NCBI RefSeq assembly: GCF_964355755.1 | Contig: NC_092676.1 | Span: 2,501 to 66,500, forward strand | Source: Antedon mediterranea | Taxonomy: Eukaryota > Echinodermata > Crinoidea > Comatulida > Antedonidae | Length of the DNA stretch: 64,000 nt | Direction of reading: 5' to 3' | Shown here: one piece after another, positions 1 through 10,619 of the stretch | How positions within the stretch are numbered: the stretch's first letter is position 1 | Layout: every line of letters begins with the position of its first letter | Notes under the pieces: model-generated | What the model saw: the letters and a program-made list of their open reading frames with translations, nothing else | Told to the model about the DNA's origin: nothing | Databases searched by the model: none | Translations under genes and position numbers: made by a program

Positions 1-660
1 GTACCTGTATTATTTTTGAAATGTATTCGGAACATACAAGGAACATACGAGGAACATTCACGGAACGTACCTGGAACGTACCTGTAACATTTTTGGAATG
101 TATTCGGAACATACCCGGAACATACCCGAAACATTCGAGGAACATTCTCGGAACGTACCTGGAACGTACCTGTATTATTTTTGAAATGTATTCGGAACAT
201 ACCCGGAACAAACTTGGAACATTCTCAGAACGTACCCGGAATATACCCGGAACATTATTTGGAACATAATCGGAACATACATGGAACATACCAGGAACAT
301 TCTCGGAACGTACCCAGAACATACTCGGAACATTTTTGGAATGTACTCGGAACATACCCGGAACAAACTCGGAACATACCTGGAACATACCCGGAACAAA
401 CCCAGAAAATACTCGGAACATACTCTTAACATACCCGGCACAAACCCGGAAAATACTCAAATTAACATACCCAGAACCTTATTCTGAACATACCCGGAAC
501 AATTTCGGAACATTCCCGGAACATACTCGGAACATATCCGGAACAAACCCGGAACATACCCGGAACATTTTCGGAACGTACCCGAAACATACCCGGAACA
601 AACTTGGAACATTCTCAGAACGTAACCGGAACGTACTCGAACATACCCGGATGTTCTTGG
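1..660. repeat. 11-bp satellite array
   Basis: Degenerate tandem repeat with period 11 and consensus close to CGGAACATACC. The unit contains few stop codons, so short open frames appear on both strands, but they only echo the repeat. The array runs off the left edge of the window. It is the inverted relative of the 10-bp array that follows. Confidence 0.9.
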
Positions 661-711
661 TATGTTCTTTTTTTATTTCATTCCTAGTAGTTATGAATAG
701 TTATGAGTAGT

Positions 712-3700
712 TCATAGTAGTGACGAGTATTCCGAGAAGTTCCGAAAAGTTGCGAGAAGTTGCGAGAAATTACGAGAAGTTCCTAGAAGTTCCGAGTAGT
801 TCCGGGTAGTTCTGAGTAGTTCCAAGTAGTTCCGAATAGTTCCGAGTAGTTCCGAGTAGTCCAGTGTAGTCCCGAGTAGTTGCGAGTAGTTCCGAGAAGT
901 TCCGAGTAATTCGGAATATTGACGAGTATTTCCGAGAAGTTGCAAGTATTTCCGAGTAGTTCCAAGTAGTTCCGAGTAGTTCCGAGTAGTTCCGAGTAGT
1001 CCAGTGTAGTCCCGAGTAGTTCCGAATAGTTTCGAGTAGTTCCGAGTAGTTCCGAGTATTGAGGAATAGTTCCGAGTAGTTCCGAGTATTTCCGAGTAGT
1101 TCCGAGTAGTTCCGAGTAGTTCCGAGTATTTCCGAGTAGTTCCGAGAAGTTCCGAGTAATTCCGATAAGTGCCGAGTATTTCTGAGTATTTTCGAGTAGT
1201 TCCAAGCAGTTCCGAGTAGTTCCAAATATTGACGAGTAGTTCCGAGTATTTCCGATAAGTTCCGAGTATTTCCGAGTATTTCAAAGTTGTTCCGAGTAGT
1301 TCCGAGTAGTTCCGAGTAATATCGAGTAGTTCCGAGAAGTTCCGAGTAGTTCCGATAAGTTCCGAGTAGTTCCGAGTAGTTCCGATAAGTTCCGAGTATT
1401 TCCAAGTATTTCCGAGTACTTCCGAGTATTTACGAGTAGTTCCGAGTAGTTCCGAATATTGACGAATAGTTCCAAGAAGTTCCGAGAAGTTCCAAGTAGT
1501 TCTGAGTAGTTCCAAGTAGTTCCGAGTAGTTCCGAGTAGTTCCGAGTAGTCCAGTGTAGTCCCGAGTAGTTGCGAGTAGTTCCGAGAAGTTCCGAGTAAT
1601 TCCAAATATTGACGAGTATTTCCGAGTAGTTCCAAGTATTTCCGAGTAGTTCCAAGTAGTTCCAAGTAGTTCCGAGTAGTTCCGAGTAGTCCAGTGTAGT
1701 CCCGAGTAGTTCCGAATAGTTTCGAGTAGTTCCGAGTAGTTCCGAGTATTGAGGAATAGTTCCGAGTAGTTCCAAGTATTTCCGAGTAGTTCTGAGTAGT
1801 TCCGAGTAGGTCCGAGTATTTCCGAGTAGTTCCGAGAAGTTCCGAGTAATTCCGATAAGTGCCGAGTATTTCTGAGTATTTTCAAGTAGTTCCAAGCAGT
1901 TCCGAGTAGTTCCAAATATTGACGAGTAGTTCCGATAAGTTCCGAGTATTTCCGAGTATTTCAGAGTTGTTCCGAGTAGTTCCGAGTAGTTCCGAGTAAT
2001 ATCGAGTAGTTCCGAGAAGTTCCGAGTAGTTCCGATAAGTTCTGAGTATTTCCGAGTAGTTCCGAATATTGACGAATAGTTCCAAGAAGTTCCGAGAAGT
2101 TCCAAGAAGTTCCGAGAAGTTCCGAGTAGTTCCGAGTAGTTCCGAGTAGTTCCGAGTAGTTCCGAGTAGTTCCGAGTAGTTCCGAGTAGTTCCGAGTATT
2201 CCAGTGTAGTCCCGAGTAGTTCCGAGTAGTTCTGAGTAGTTCTGAGTAGTTCCGAGTATTTCTGAATATTGCCGAGTAGTTCCGAGTAGTTCTGAGTTGT
2301 TCCGAGTATTTCCGAGTAATTCCGAGTAGTTCCGAGTAGTCCAGTGTAGTCCCGAGTAGTTCCGAATAGTTCCGAGTAGTTCCAAGTAGTTCCGAGTAGT
2401 CGAGTGTAGTCCCGAGTAGTTCCGAGTAGTTCCGAGTAGTTCCGAGTAGTTCCGAGTAGTTCCGAGTAGTTCCAAGAAATTCCGAGAAGTTCCTAGAAGT
2501 TCCAAGAAGTTCCGAGTTTTTTTTTAGTATTTCCGAGTAGTTCTGAACAGTTCCGAGCTGTTCCAAATATTGACGAGTAGTTCCGAGTAGTTCCGATAAG
2601 TTCCGAGTATTTCCGTGTATTCAGAGTTGTTCCGAGTAATTCCAAGTAGTTCCGAGTAAAATCGAGTAGTTTCGAGAAGTTCCGAGTAGTTCCGAGAAGT
2701 TCCAATAAGTTCCGAGTATTTCTGAGTATTTCCGAGTATTTACGAGTAGTTCTGAGTAGTTCCGAATATTGACGAATAGTTCCAAGAAGTTCCGAGAAGT
2801 TCCGAGAAGTCCCAAGTAGTTCCGAGTATTTCCGAGTAGTTCCGAATAGTTCCGAGTAGTTCCGAGTAGTTCCGAGTAGTTCTGAGTAGTTCCTAATATT
2901 GACGAGTAGTTTCGAATAGTTCCGAGTAGTTCCGATTAGTTCCGAGAAGTTCCGAGAAGTTGCGAGAAATTCCGAGAAGTTCCAAGAAGTTCCAAGTAGT
3001 TCCGAATAGTTCCAAGTAGTTCCGAGTATTCCAGTGTAGTCCCGAGTAGTTCCGAGTTGTTCCGAGTATTTCCGAGTAAATCCGAGTAGTTCCGAGTAGT
3101 TCCGAATAGTCCAGAGTTCCGAGTAGTTCCGAGCAATTCCGAGAAGTCCCAAGAAGTTCCAAAAAGTTCTGAGTTTTTTCCGAGTATTTCCGAGTAGTTC
3201 CGAACAGTTCCAAGTAGTTCCAAATAGTTCCCAAAAGTTCCGAGTAGTTCCGATAAGTTCCGAGTATTTCCGAGTATTTCCGAGTAGTTCCGAGTAGTTC
3301 CGAGTAGTTCTGAGTAGTTCCGAGTAGTTCCAAGTTGTTCCGAGTAGTTCCGAGAAGTTCCGAGTAATTCCGATAAGTGCCGAGTATTTCTGAGTATTTT
3401 CGAGTAGTTCCAAGCAGTTCTGAGTAGTTCCAAATATTGACGAGTAGTTCCGAGTAGTTCCGATAAGTTCCGAGTATTTCCGAGTATTTCTAAGTTGTTC
3501 TGAGTAGTTCCAAGTAGTTCCGAGTAATATTGAGTAGTTCCGAGAAGTTCCGAGTAGTTCCGATAAGTTCCGAGTATTTCCGAGTATTTACGAGTACTTC
3601 CGAGTATTTACCAGTAGTTCCGAGTAGTTCCGAATATTGACGAATAGTTCCAAGAAGTTCCGAGAAGTTCCGAGAAGTCCCGAGTAGTCCCGAGAAGTCC

Positions 3701-6700
3701 CGAGTAGTTCCGAGTAGTTCCGAGTAGTTCCGAGTAGTTCCGAGTAGTTCCGAGTAGTTCCGAGTAGTTCCAAGTAGTTCCGAGTAGTTCCGAGTAGTTC
3801 CGAGTAGTTCCGAGTAGTTCCGACTATTTCCGTAGTTCTGAGTAGTTCCGAATAGTTTCGAGAATTTCCGAGTTGTTCCTAGTTTTTCTGAGTAGTTCCG
3901 AGTAGTTCCGAAAAATTCCGAGTAGTTCCGAGTTGTTCCAAGTAGTTCCGAGTAGTTCCGATTTGTTCCGAGTATTTTCGAGTATTTCTGAGAAGTTCCG
4001 AGAAGTTCCGATAAGTTTCGATAAGTTCCAAGTATTTCCGAGTAGTTCCGAGTAGTTCCAATTAGCTCAGAGTAGCTCCGAAAATATTCCGAGTATTTCC
4101 GAGTAGTTCCAAGAAGTTCCGAGTAGTTTCGAAAAGTTTCGTGTACTTCTCGGTAGTTTCGAGAAGTTCCGAGAAGTTTCGAGTATTTCCGAGTAGTTCC
4201 GAAATGTGACGAGAAGTTCCGAGTAGTTCCGGGTAGTTCCGAGTAGTTCCATGTAGTTCCGAGTACTTCCGAGTAGTTCATAGTAGTGATGAGTAGTTCC
4301 GAGAAGTTCCGAATAGTTCCGTAGTTTTGAGTAGTTCTGAATAGTTCCGAATAGTTCCGGGTAGTTCCGAGTAGTTCCGAGTAGTCCAGTGTAGTCCCGA
4401 GTAGTTCCGAGTAGTTCCGAGTATGTCCGAGTAGTTCCGAGTAGTTCCGAGTAGTTCCGAGAAGTCCCGAGAAGTTCCAAGAAGTTCTGAGTTTTTTCCG
4501 AGTATTTCCGAGTAGTTCCGAACTGTTCCGAGTAGTTCCGAGTAGTTCCGATAAGTTCTGAGTATTTCCGAGTGTTTCCGAGTTGTTCCGAATAGTTCCG
4601 AGTAGTTCCGAGAAGTATCGAGTAGTATCGAGTAGTTCCGAGGAGTTCTGAGTAGTTCCGAGTAGTTCCGAGTAGATCCAAATATTGACGGGTAGTTCCG
4701 AGTAGTTCCGAGTAGTTCAGAGTATTTCCGAGTAGTTCCGAATAGTTCCGAATAGTTCCGAGTAGTTCCGAGTAGTTCCGAGTAGTTTCGAGTAGTTCCG
4801 AGTAGTTCCGAATATTGACGAGTAGTTCCGAGTAGTTCCGAGTAGTTCCGATTAGTTCCGAGAAGTTCTGAGAAGTTGCGAGAAGTTGGGAAAAATTCCG
4901 AGAAGTTCTAAGAAGTTCTAAGAAGTTCCGAGTAGTTCCGAGTAGTTCCGAGTAGTTCCGAATAGTTCCGAGTAGTTCCGAGTATTCCAGTGTAGTCCCG
5001 AGTAGTTCCGAGTAGTTCCGAGTACTTCCGAATATTGACGAGTAGTTCCGAGTAGTTCCGAGTATTTCCGAGTAGTTCCGAGTAGTTCCGAGTAGTCCAG
5101 TGTAGTTCCGAGTAGTTCCGAGTAGTTCCGAGTAGTTCCGTGTAGTTCCGTGTAGTTCCGAGTAGTTCCGAGTAGTTCCGAGAAGTTCCGAGTTGTTCCT
5201 AGTTTTTCCGAATAGTTCCGAAAAATTCCGAGTAGTTCCGAGTTGTTCCGAGTAGTTCCGAGTAGTTCCGAGTATTTCCGAGTATTTCTAAGTTGTTCTG
5301 AGTAGTTCCGAGTAGTTCCGAGTAATATTGAGTAGTTCCGAGAAGTTCCGAGTAGTTCCGATAAGTTCCGAGTATTTCCGAATATTTACGAGTACTTCCG
5401 AGTATTTACAAGTAGTTCCGAGTAGTTCCGAATATTGACGAATAGTTCCATGAAGTTCCGAGAAGTTCCGAGTAGTCCCGAGAAGTCCCGAGTAGTTCCG
5501 AGTAGTTCCGAGTAGTTCCGAGTAGTTCCGAGTAGTTCCGAGTAGTTCCGAGTAGTTCCGAGTAGTTCCGAGTAGTTCCGAGTAGTTCCGAGTAGTTCCG
5601 AGTAGTTCCGAGTAGTTCCGACTATTTCCGTAGTTCTGAGTAGTTCCGAATAGTTTCGAGAATTTCCGAGTTGTTCCTAGTTTTTCTGAGTAGTTCCGAG
5701 TAGTTCTGAAAAATTCCGAGTAGTTCCGAGTTGTTCCAAGTAGTTCCGAGTAGTTCCGATTTGTTCCGAGTATTTTCGAGTATTTCTGAGAAGTTCCGAG
5801 AAGTTCCGATAAGTTTCGATAAGTTCCAAGTATTTCCGAGTAGTTCCGAGTAGTTCCAATTAGCTCAGAGTAGCTCCGAAAATATTCCGAGTATTTCCGA
5901 GTAGTTCCAAGAAGTTCCGAGTAGTTTCGAAAAGTTTCGTGTACTTCTCGGTAGTTTCGAGAAGTTCCGAGAAGTTCCGAGTATTTCCGAGTAGTTCCGA
6001 AATGTGACGAGAAGTTCCGAGTAGTTCCGGGTAGTTCCGAGTAGTTCCATGTAGTTCCGAGTACTTCCGAGTAGTTCATAGTAGTGATGAGTAGTTCCGA
6101 GAAGTTCCGAATAGTTCCGTAGTTTCGAGTAGTTCTGAATAGTTCCGAATAGTTCCGGGTAGTTCCGAGTAGTTCCGAGTAGTCCAGTGTAGTCCCGAGT
6201 AGTTCCGAGTAGTTCCGAGTATGTCCGAGTAGTTCCGAGTAGTTCCGAGAAGTCCCGAGAAGTTCCAAGAAGTTCTGAGTTTTTTCCGAGTATTTCCGAG
6301 TAGTTCCGAACTGTTCCGAGTAGTTCCGAGTAGTTCCGATAAGTTCTGAGTATTTCCGAGTGTTTCCGAGTTGTTCCGAATAGTTCCGAGTAGTTCCGAG
6401 AAGTATCGAGTAGTATCGAGTAGTTCCGAGTAGTTCCGAGTAGTTCCGAGTAGTTCCGAGTAGATCCAAATATTGACGGGTAGTTCCGAGTAGTTCCGAG
6501 TAGTTCAGAGTATTTCCGAGTAGTTCCGAATAGTTCCGAATAGTTCCGAGTAGTTCCGAGTAGTTTCGAGTAGTTCCGAGTAGTTCCGAATATTGACGAG
6601 TAGTTCCGAGTAGTTCCGAGTAGTTCCGATTAGTTCCGAGAAGTTCTGAGAAGTTGCGAGAAGTTGGGAAAAATTCCGAGAAGTTCTAAGAAGTTCTAAG

Positions 6701-7095
6701 AAGTTCCGAGTAGTTCCGAGTAGTTCCGAGTAGTTCCGAATAGTTCCGAGTAGTTCCGAGTATTCCAGTGTAGTCCCGAGTAGTTCCGAGTAGTTCCGAG
6801 TACTTCCGAATATTGACGAGTAGTTCCGAGTAGTTCCGAGTATTTCCGAGTAGTTCCGAGTAGTTCCGAGTAGTCCAGTGTAGTTCCGAGTAGTTCCGAG
6901 TAGTTCCGAGTAGTTCCGTGTAGTTCCGTGTAGTTCCGAGTAGTTCCGAGAAGTTCCGAGTTGTTCCTAGTTTTTCCGAGTAGTTCCGAAAAATTCCGAG
7001 TAGTTCCGAGTTGTTCCGAGTAGTTCCGAGTAGTTCCGAGTTGTTCCGAGTAGTTCCGAGTTGTTCCGAGTATTTTCAAGTATTTCCGAGAAGTT
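712..7095. repeat. 10-bp satellite array (6.4 kb)
   Basis: Tandem repeat with consensus GTTCCGAGTA and many point variants. Because the period is not a multiple of three, each minus-strand frame reads the same 10-residue peptide cycle (NYSELLGTTR-like), giving apparent ORFs up to 393 codons in overlapping frames. These are repeat artefacts. About 3480-5270 and about 5278-7080 are near-identical copies offset by 1,798 bp; for example a rare ATTAGCTCAG block lies at 4061 and 5859. Confidence 0.92.
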
Positions 7096-7097
7096 CG

Positions 7098-7318
7098 TTC
7101 AGTAATTTGCCTTTGGATTTATATAGATATTGATTTCTTCATCTTTATCGTTTCAAATTAATTAATTAAATTTCAGTATATCACCGGGCGGTTTAGAATT
7201 AATGTTCTGTGCCTGATTTGTTTATATATATATATATATATATTTATCGTTTCAAATTAATTAATTAAATTTCAGTATATCACCGGGCGGTTTCGAATTA
7301 ATGTTCACTGCCTAATGT

Positions 7319-7330
<12 letters not shown>
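7098..7330 (+). repeat. two partial SINE bodies with TA microsatellites
   Basis: A segment reading TTTCAAATTAATTAATTAAA, then TCAGTATATCACCGGGCGG, then TTAATGTTC and a TGTTTATATATA tail occurs twice in a row here. It recurs at 9535-9600 behind a tRNA-like head, and on the opposite strand at 20825-20940. The TA runs are the variable 3' tail. These are tail copies without a recognisable tRNA head. Confidence 0.65.
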
Positions 7331-7352
<22 letters not shown>

Positions 7353-7399
7353 ACAAGAGGCAAAGAACATTAATTATATATATATATATATATAATATA

Positions 7400-7570
7400 G
7401 TGCACTGATGAAGGGCTAGTGTTGCCCGAAAGCTCTGCTAACTTTTCTGGCTGTTTACTTTATCGTTTTGATTTAGCTTTTCGCTTTTTATTTTTGTATC
7501 TCCATTGAGATCCAGCCACTGATACCCACAGCATTGTCATTTTTTTCAGTAATTTGCCTTTAGATTTATA
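7400..7570 (+). repeat. dispersed repeat with hammerhead-like core, copy 1
   Basis: About 165 bp beginning with CTGATGA (7405-7411), a 4-bp GGGC/GCCC hairpin, then GAAA, and ending near TTTGCCTTTAGATTTATATA. Related copies lie at 10400-10565 (minus), 46003-46155 (plus) and 20668-20800 (plus, core missing). The CTGATGA/GAAA core and short hairpin resemble a hammerhead ribozyme, but I cannot pair stem I from the flanks. Probably a terminal module of a Penelope-like element. Confidence 0.6.
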
Positions 7571-7589
7571 TATAACAAACGGTGTAATC

Positions 7590-7925
7590 TATGCTTACAA
7601 GAGAAGTATTATATTATATGCAAGCCTGAAACCAGCTCACTTAACCATAGGAACGAATTAGTCAGTGCATGTAGACATAGGAGAAAGTTTCTACTAAAGT
7701 ATCAGTAATTTAGATATAGGAATTTGGTTAACAATAGACTGTCCAGGAAATAGAGATGTGTTGTACTTGCTAATTAGCATACTATTGTTCACATAAACAG
7801 TTTGCCTTAAGACTTCATTATAGCTTTTTGTATTCACTTGTGACTATCATTCAGAGCCAAGCACCTGAAGATTGAGTTCATACTCATGAAACAGCCTGTA
7901 GTGCAATAAAATGTTCAGTTGGTAA
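7590..7925 (+). mobile_element. Penelope-like element, 3' end of upstream copy
   Basis: Translation around 7640-7710 ([20 protein letters not shown]) matches the C-terminal end of the better-preserved Penelope-like copy at 7985-8865 (SLNRKNELVSTCRHRKKFLL). A hammerhead ribozyme motif follows at 7861-7904, as it does behind the second copy. I read this as the 3' end of one element placed directly before a 5'-truncated second element, the tandem arrangement known for this class. Confidence 0.7.
7861..7904 (+). ncRNA. hammerhead ribozyme motif (Penelope-type)
   Basis: Core CTGAAGA at 7865-7871 (CUGANGA consensus). Stem II at 7872-7887 is a 5-bp hairpin next to one U-U mismatch. GAAA is at 7888-7891, and a tiny stem III (CAGCCTG) at 7892-7898. 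The cleavage dinucleotide UA is 7899-7900, with cut predicted after 7900. Stem I is GCAC 7861-7864 paired with GTGC 7901-7904. All invariant core positions are present. Self-cleaving type I hammerheads with minimal stem III are established components of Penelope-like element termini. Confidence 0.75.
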
Positions 7926-7941
7926 TTTACTAACGTCTTTC

Positions 7942-7980
<39 letters not shown>

Positions 7981-7984
7981 CACC

Positions 7985-8865
7985 ATGACAGCAACCATCC
8001 TCCATCTATTATCCGAAACATCCCACTTGCTATAAATAGACGCCTTTCTGACATCTCATCAGACAAAGATACATTTCATGCATCCGCACCCCTATACCAG
8101 GAAGCCCTCAAAGAAAGTGGATACAATCATCAACTTGAGTTCAATGCTGAACAGCAGAAGCCCAAAAAATCACGCACCAGAAACATAATTTGGTTTAACC
8201 CACCATTCAGCAAAAACGTAGCAACCAACATCGGCCACAAGTTTTTAGCTATAGTAGAAGATTGTTTTCCTGCCGGCAACAAGCTCAGAAAAATATTTAA
8301 CAAAAATACCTTGAAACTAAGCTATAGTTGCATGCCCAGCGTAGACAAAGTAATTAACGCACACAACAAATATGTGATAGCCAAAGAAAAGCCTACTGAA
8401 ACCAACGCGAAAAGTGACAAGCGGATGTAACTGCCGCAATCCCAATAATGCCCGCTCCCAGGTAACTGCCTAACAAAAGGTGTAGTTTACCAAGCTACAG
8501 TAAAGAAAGAAGATTCATCAAAAGAAGAAACATATGTCGGACTAACTGAAAACCAGTTTAAAACTAGATACAGAAACCATACGTCTTCATTCCGGAACGA
8601 AAAATTAAGAAGTGCAACGGAACTCAGTAAATATATATGGACACTTAAAGACTCTAAAACAAATTACTCAATTAAATGGAAAATTATAAAGAAATGCAAA
8701 CCTTACTCAAATATTAACAAAAGATGTAATTTATGTATATATGAAAAGTATGTTATTATATGTCAACCAGAGCTATGCTCACTGAACCGTAAGAACGAGT
8801 TAGTCTCTACTTGTAGACATAGGAAAAAATTCTTACTAAATTGCAGATCCAAACAGTTTATCTAA
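7985..8865 (+). pseudogene. Penelope-like retroelement: RT C-terminus and GIY-YIG endonuclease, broken
   Basis: The plus strand translates in segments to the C-terminal part of a Penelope-like reverse transcriptase (NHPPSIIRNIP from 7991; IIWFNPPFSKNVATNIG near 8188; SYSCMP near 8327). A Cys-rich linker and a GIY-YIG-type endonuclease follow (VVYQATV then TYVGLTE near 8540). A stop and frameshifts between about 8425 and 8450 separate the two, so it cannot make one protein. The catalytic fingers/palm part of the RT is missing: this is a 5'-truncated copy. A TA microsatellite precedes it and a hammerhead ribozyme lies about 85 bp after the final stop (8863-8865). Confidence 0.88.
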
Positions 8866-8949
8866 AACAATAGGCTATTGTATACGACTTCCCGTTGACT
8901 CACTTCTATTAAGCACTATGAGACAACTGTGTCACTTATGTTTTATATT

Positions 8950-9005
8950 TCACCTGAAGAGTGCGGCCAGCTACATGCTGGTCGTACGAAACAAATTTGT
9001 AGTGA
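8950..9005 (+). ncRNA. hammerhead ribozyme motif (Penelope-type), long stem II
   Basis: CTGAAGA core at 8954-8960. Stem II at 8961-8987 is an uninterrupted 11-bp hairpin (with two G-U pairs) closed by a TACAT loop. GAAA is 8988-8991, and stem III is the palindrome CAAATTTG at 8992-8999. Cleavage site UA is 9000-9001, cut predicted after 9001. Stem I is TCAC 8950-8953 with GTGA 9002-9005. It is the same family as the motif at 7861-7904 but has a fully paired stem II, so it is a good candidate for an active ribozyme. Confidence 0.85.
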
Positions 9006-9107
9006 TTAAAACAATGAAGTAACCAAGTTTTCTGCTGTTATTTTATTTATTTATTTATGCTCTACCTTGGTATTGAGCACTCTATCCAAACGGTCTGAAA
9101 ATTTCAA

Positions 9108-9242
<135 letters not shown>

Positions 9243-9444
9243 TGTTCATTGCCTGATGTGTTTATATATATAAAAGTATCTCTTCGGAGATCCCGCCTTG
9301 TGAATAAAAATACTGAAAGATGGGGACGTATCAATTTGATCTCTGGTGCGCGTGCGTACAACTGAGGACTAGTGCTGTTCCGCCGTACCACGCCCAGAAT
9401 GAATGTTAAAGAGTCGCTATCCAATCGAGTTTGAACAATACCAT

Positions 9445-9597
9445 GAAAGCCCCAGTGTTCTAATGGTTAGGACATCTGCATATCAAGCAGGCGGTCCGAG
9501 TTCGAGTCTCATTCTCACCGATTTCCTCATCTTTATCGTTTCAAATTAATTAATTAAATTTCAGTATATCACTGGGCGGTTTAGAATTAATGTTCAT

Positions 9598-9630
<33 letters not shown>
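9445..9630 (+). mobile_element. tRNA-derived SINE with TA tail
   Basis: Positions 9452-9522 look like a decayed tRNA. A D-arm-like GTTC/GGAC pair is followed by a 5-bp anticodon stem around the loop ATATCAA (anticodon ATC, Asp-like), and a B-box-like GAGTTCGAGTCTC. The acceptor ends no longer pair, so it is not a functional tRNA. The body with the AATTAATTAA and ACTGGGCGG blocks and a TA tail follows, as in copies at 7.1-7.3 kb and 20.8-20.9 kb. A and B boxes would act as an internal Pol III promoter. Confidence 0.7.
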
Positions 9631-9634
<4 letters not shown>

Positions 9635-9641
9635 TATCTCT

Positions 9642-9815
9642 TCAGAGAGTTCATTGAGCTTATGTACTCTTTGTGTTCATTAATCAGTGTACCATGTCCC
9701 GCATACCTGGCTCAGCCTATATATTGTGCCAGTTCTGCGGTACATTTCATTTCGAAACCTGAGCTGCACTGACGAGATCTAATAAGATTGAAACAGTACT
9801 GTCTACAGATTGGAT
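9642..9815 (+). repeat. retrozyme-like direct repeat, copy 1, with hammerhead
   Basis: Direct copy of 10225-10395, nearly identical along about 165 bp. It includes CATGTCCCGCATACCTGG and a 3' hammerhead: CTGACGA 9769-9775, stem II 9776-9789 (one G-U pair), GAAA 9790-9793, stem III CAGTACTG 9794-9801, cleavage site TC 9802-9803. Stem I CTGCA 9764-9768 with TACAG 9804-9808 has one mismatch, so this copy may be weaker than copy 2. Confidence 0.75.
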
Positions 9816-9907
9816 ATTACGCTCCTCTACTTTCTGCTATATTCTTATAGTATGTTGTTTTTGTAGAGCACTCTTCATTTCGAAACGGTGCATTTTTGTT
9901 GTGAATA

Positions 9908-9932
9908 CTATTAGGGTTAGGGTTAGGGTTAG
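9908..9932 (+). repeat. short interstitial telomeric repeat
   Basis: Three to four TTAGGG units immediately upstream of a tRNA-derived SINE. Two further short TTAGGG tracts occur in the window, at 28178-28193 and 43059-43080. Confidence 0.85.
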
Positions 9933-10100
9933 TTGTGGAGTGGAGTTGTGGCCTGGTGGTTATGATGCTTGGCTGCCAATCCAAGGGTCCTGGGTTCAAG
10001 TCCTGTCATATGTCAGGATTTTTTCCAATGACAATTTACAACTCCACTCCCAAAGACTTGTAATAAAGACTTTGTTTATGTAGAGCATTGTGTGTATATG
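9933..10100 (+). mobile_element. second tRNA-derived SINE
   Basis: A-box-like TGGCCTGGTGG near 9950 and B-box-like GGGTTCAAGTCC near 9993. Between them is a CTTGG/CCAAG anticodon stem with loop CTGCCAAT (Gly GCC-like). A non-tRNA tail containing AATAAAGACTTTG follows. It is distinct from the Asp-like SINE at 9445. It lies inside the 577-bp interval between the two retrozyme-like repeats, so it probably inserted there later. Confidence 0.65.
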
Positions 10101-10224
10101 TTTGTCTCGTGAACGGATTGCCACCTTTAAGAAGGATAGTGATTGAATTTGCTTATGGTTATCCTTGGCAATTTGCCTAAATATATAAAATAAAATAAAT
10201 AAATAAATTAGCATTTTGCAAAGC

Positions 10225-10395
10225 ACGCTCGTTGAGCTTGTGCACTCTTTGTGTTCATAATCAGTGTACCATGTCCCGCATACCTGGCTCAGCCTATATA
10301 TTGTGCCAGTTCTGCGGTACATTTCATTTCGAAACCTGAGCTGCACTGACGAGATCTAATAAGATCGAAACAGTACTGTCTGCAGATTGGATATA
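10225..10395 (+). repeat. retrozyme-like direct repeat, copy 2
   Basis: Second copy of the repeat at 9642-9815, ending in the intact hammerhead at 10341-10385. Two direct repeats each carrying a ribozyme at the same internal position match the layout of retrozymes, non-autonomous elements whose RNA is released and circularised by flanking hammerheads. Confidence 0.7.
10341..10385 (+). ncRNA. hammerhead ribozyme, fully paired
   Basis: All three stems are visible. Stem I is CTGCA 10341-10345 with TGCAG 10381-10385 (5 of 5 pairs). Core CTGACGA is 10346-10352. Stem II is GATC 10353-10356 with GATC 10363-10366 around a TAATAA loop. GAAA is 10367-10370, stem III CAGTACTG 10371-10378, cleavage site TC 10379-10380, cut predicted after 10380. 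Every invariant hammerhead nucleotide is present. The palindromic stem III suggests it may act best as a dimer, as described for minimal metazoan hammerheads. Confidence 0.88.
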
Positions 10396-10399
10396 TATA

Positions 10400-10565
10400 T
10401 AAATCCAAAGTCAAATTACTATAAAAATTACAATGTTGTGGGTATCAGTGGCTGGATCTCAATGGAGATACAAAAAAAATCGAAAAGCTAAATCAAAACG
10501 ATAAATTAAACAGCCAGACAAGTTAACAGAGCTTTTGGGCAACACTAGCCCTTCATCAGTGCAAG
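10400..10565 (-). repeat. dispersed repeat with hammerhead-like core, copy 2 (minus)
   Basis: Reverse-orientation copy of the 7400-7570 repeat. The complement reads CACTTGCACTGATGA, a GGGC/GCCC hairpin, then AAAA instead of GAAA, so the ribozyme-like core is mutated here. Confidence 0.65.
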
Positions 10566-10619
10566 TGATATATATACAACAGGCATAGAAATAAATTCCA
10601 AATATATAGACAGAGAACA

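Noticed and set aside
712-7080. Long minus-strand ORFs (up to 393 codons) with NYSELLGTTR-like repeats
   Set aside because: A 10-bp satellite gives the same peptide cycle in all three frames; the overlapping ORFs are identical in content and start and end at random variants.
9452-9522. Functional tRNA-Asp
   Set aside because: Acceptor and T stems do not pair, the anticodon would be the unusual ATC, and it is fused to a SINE body.
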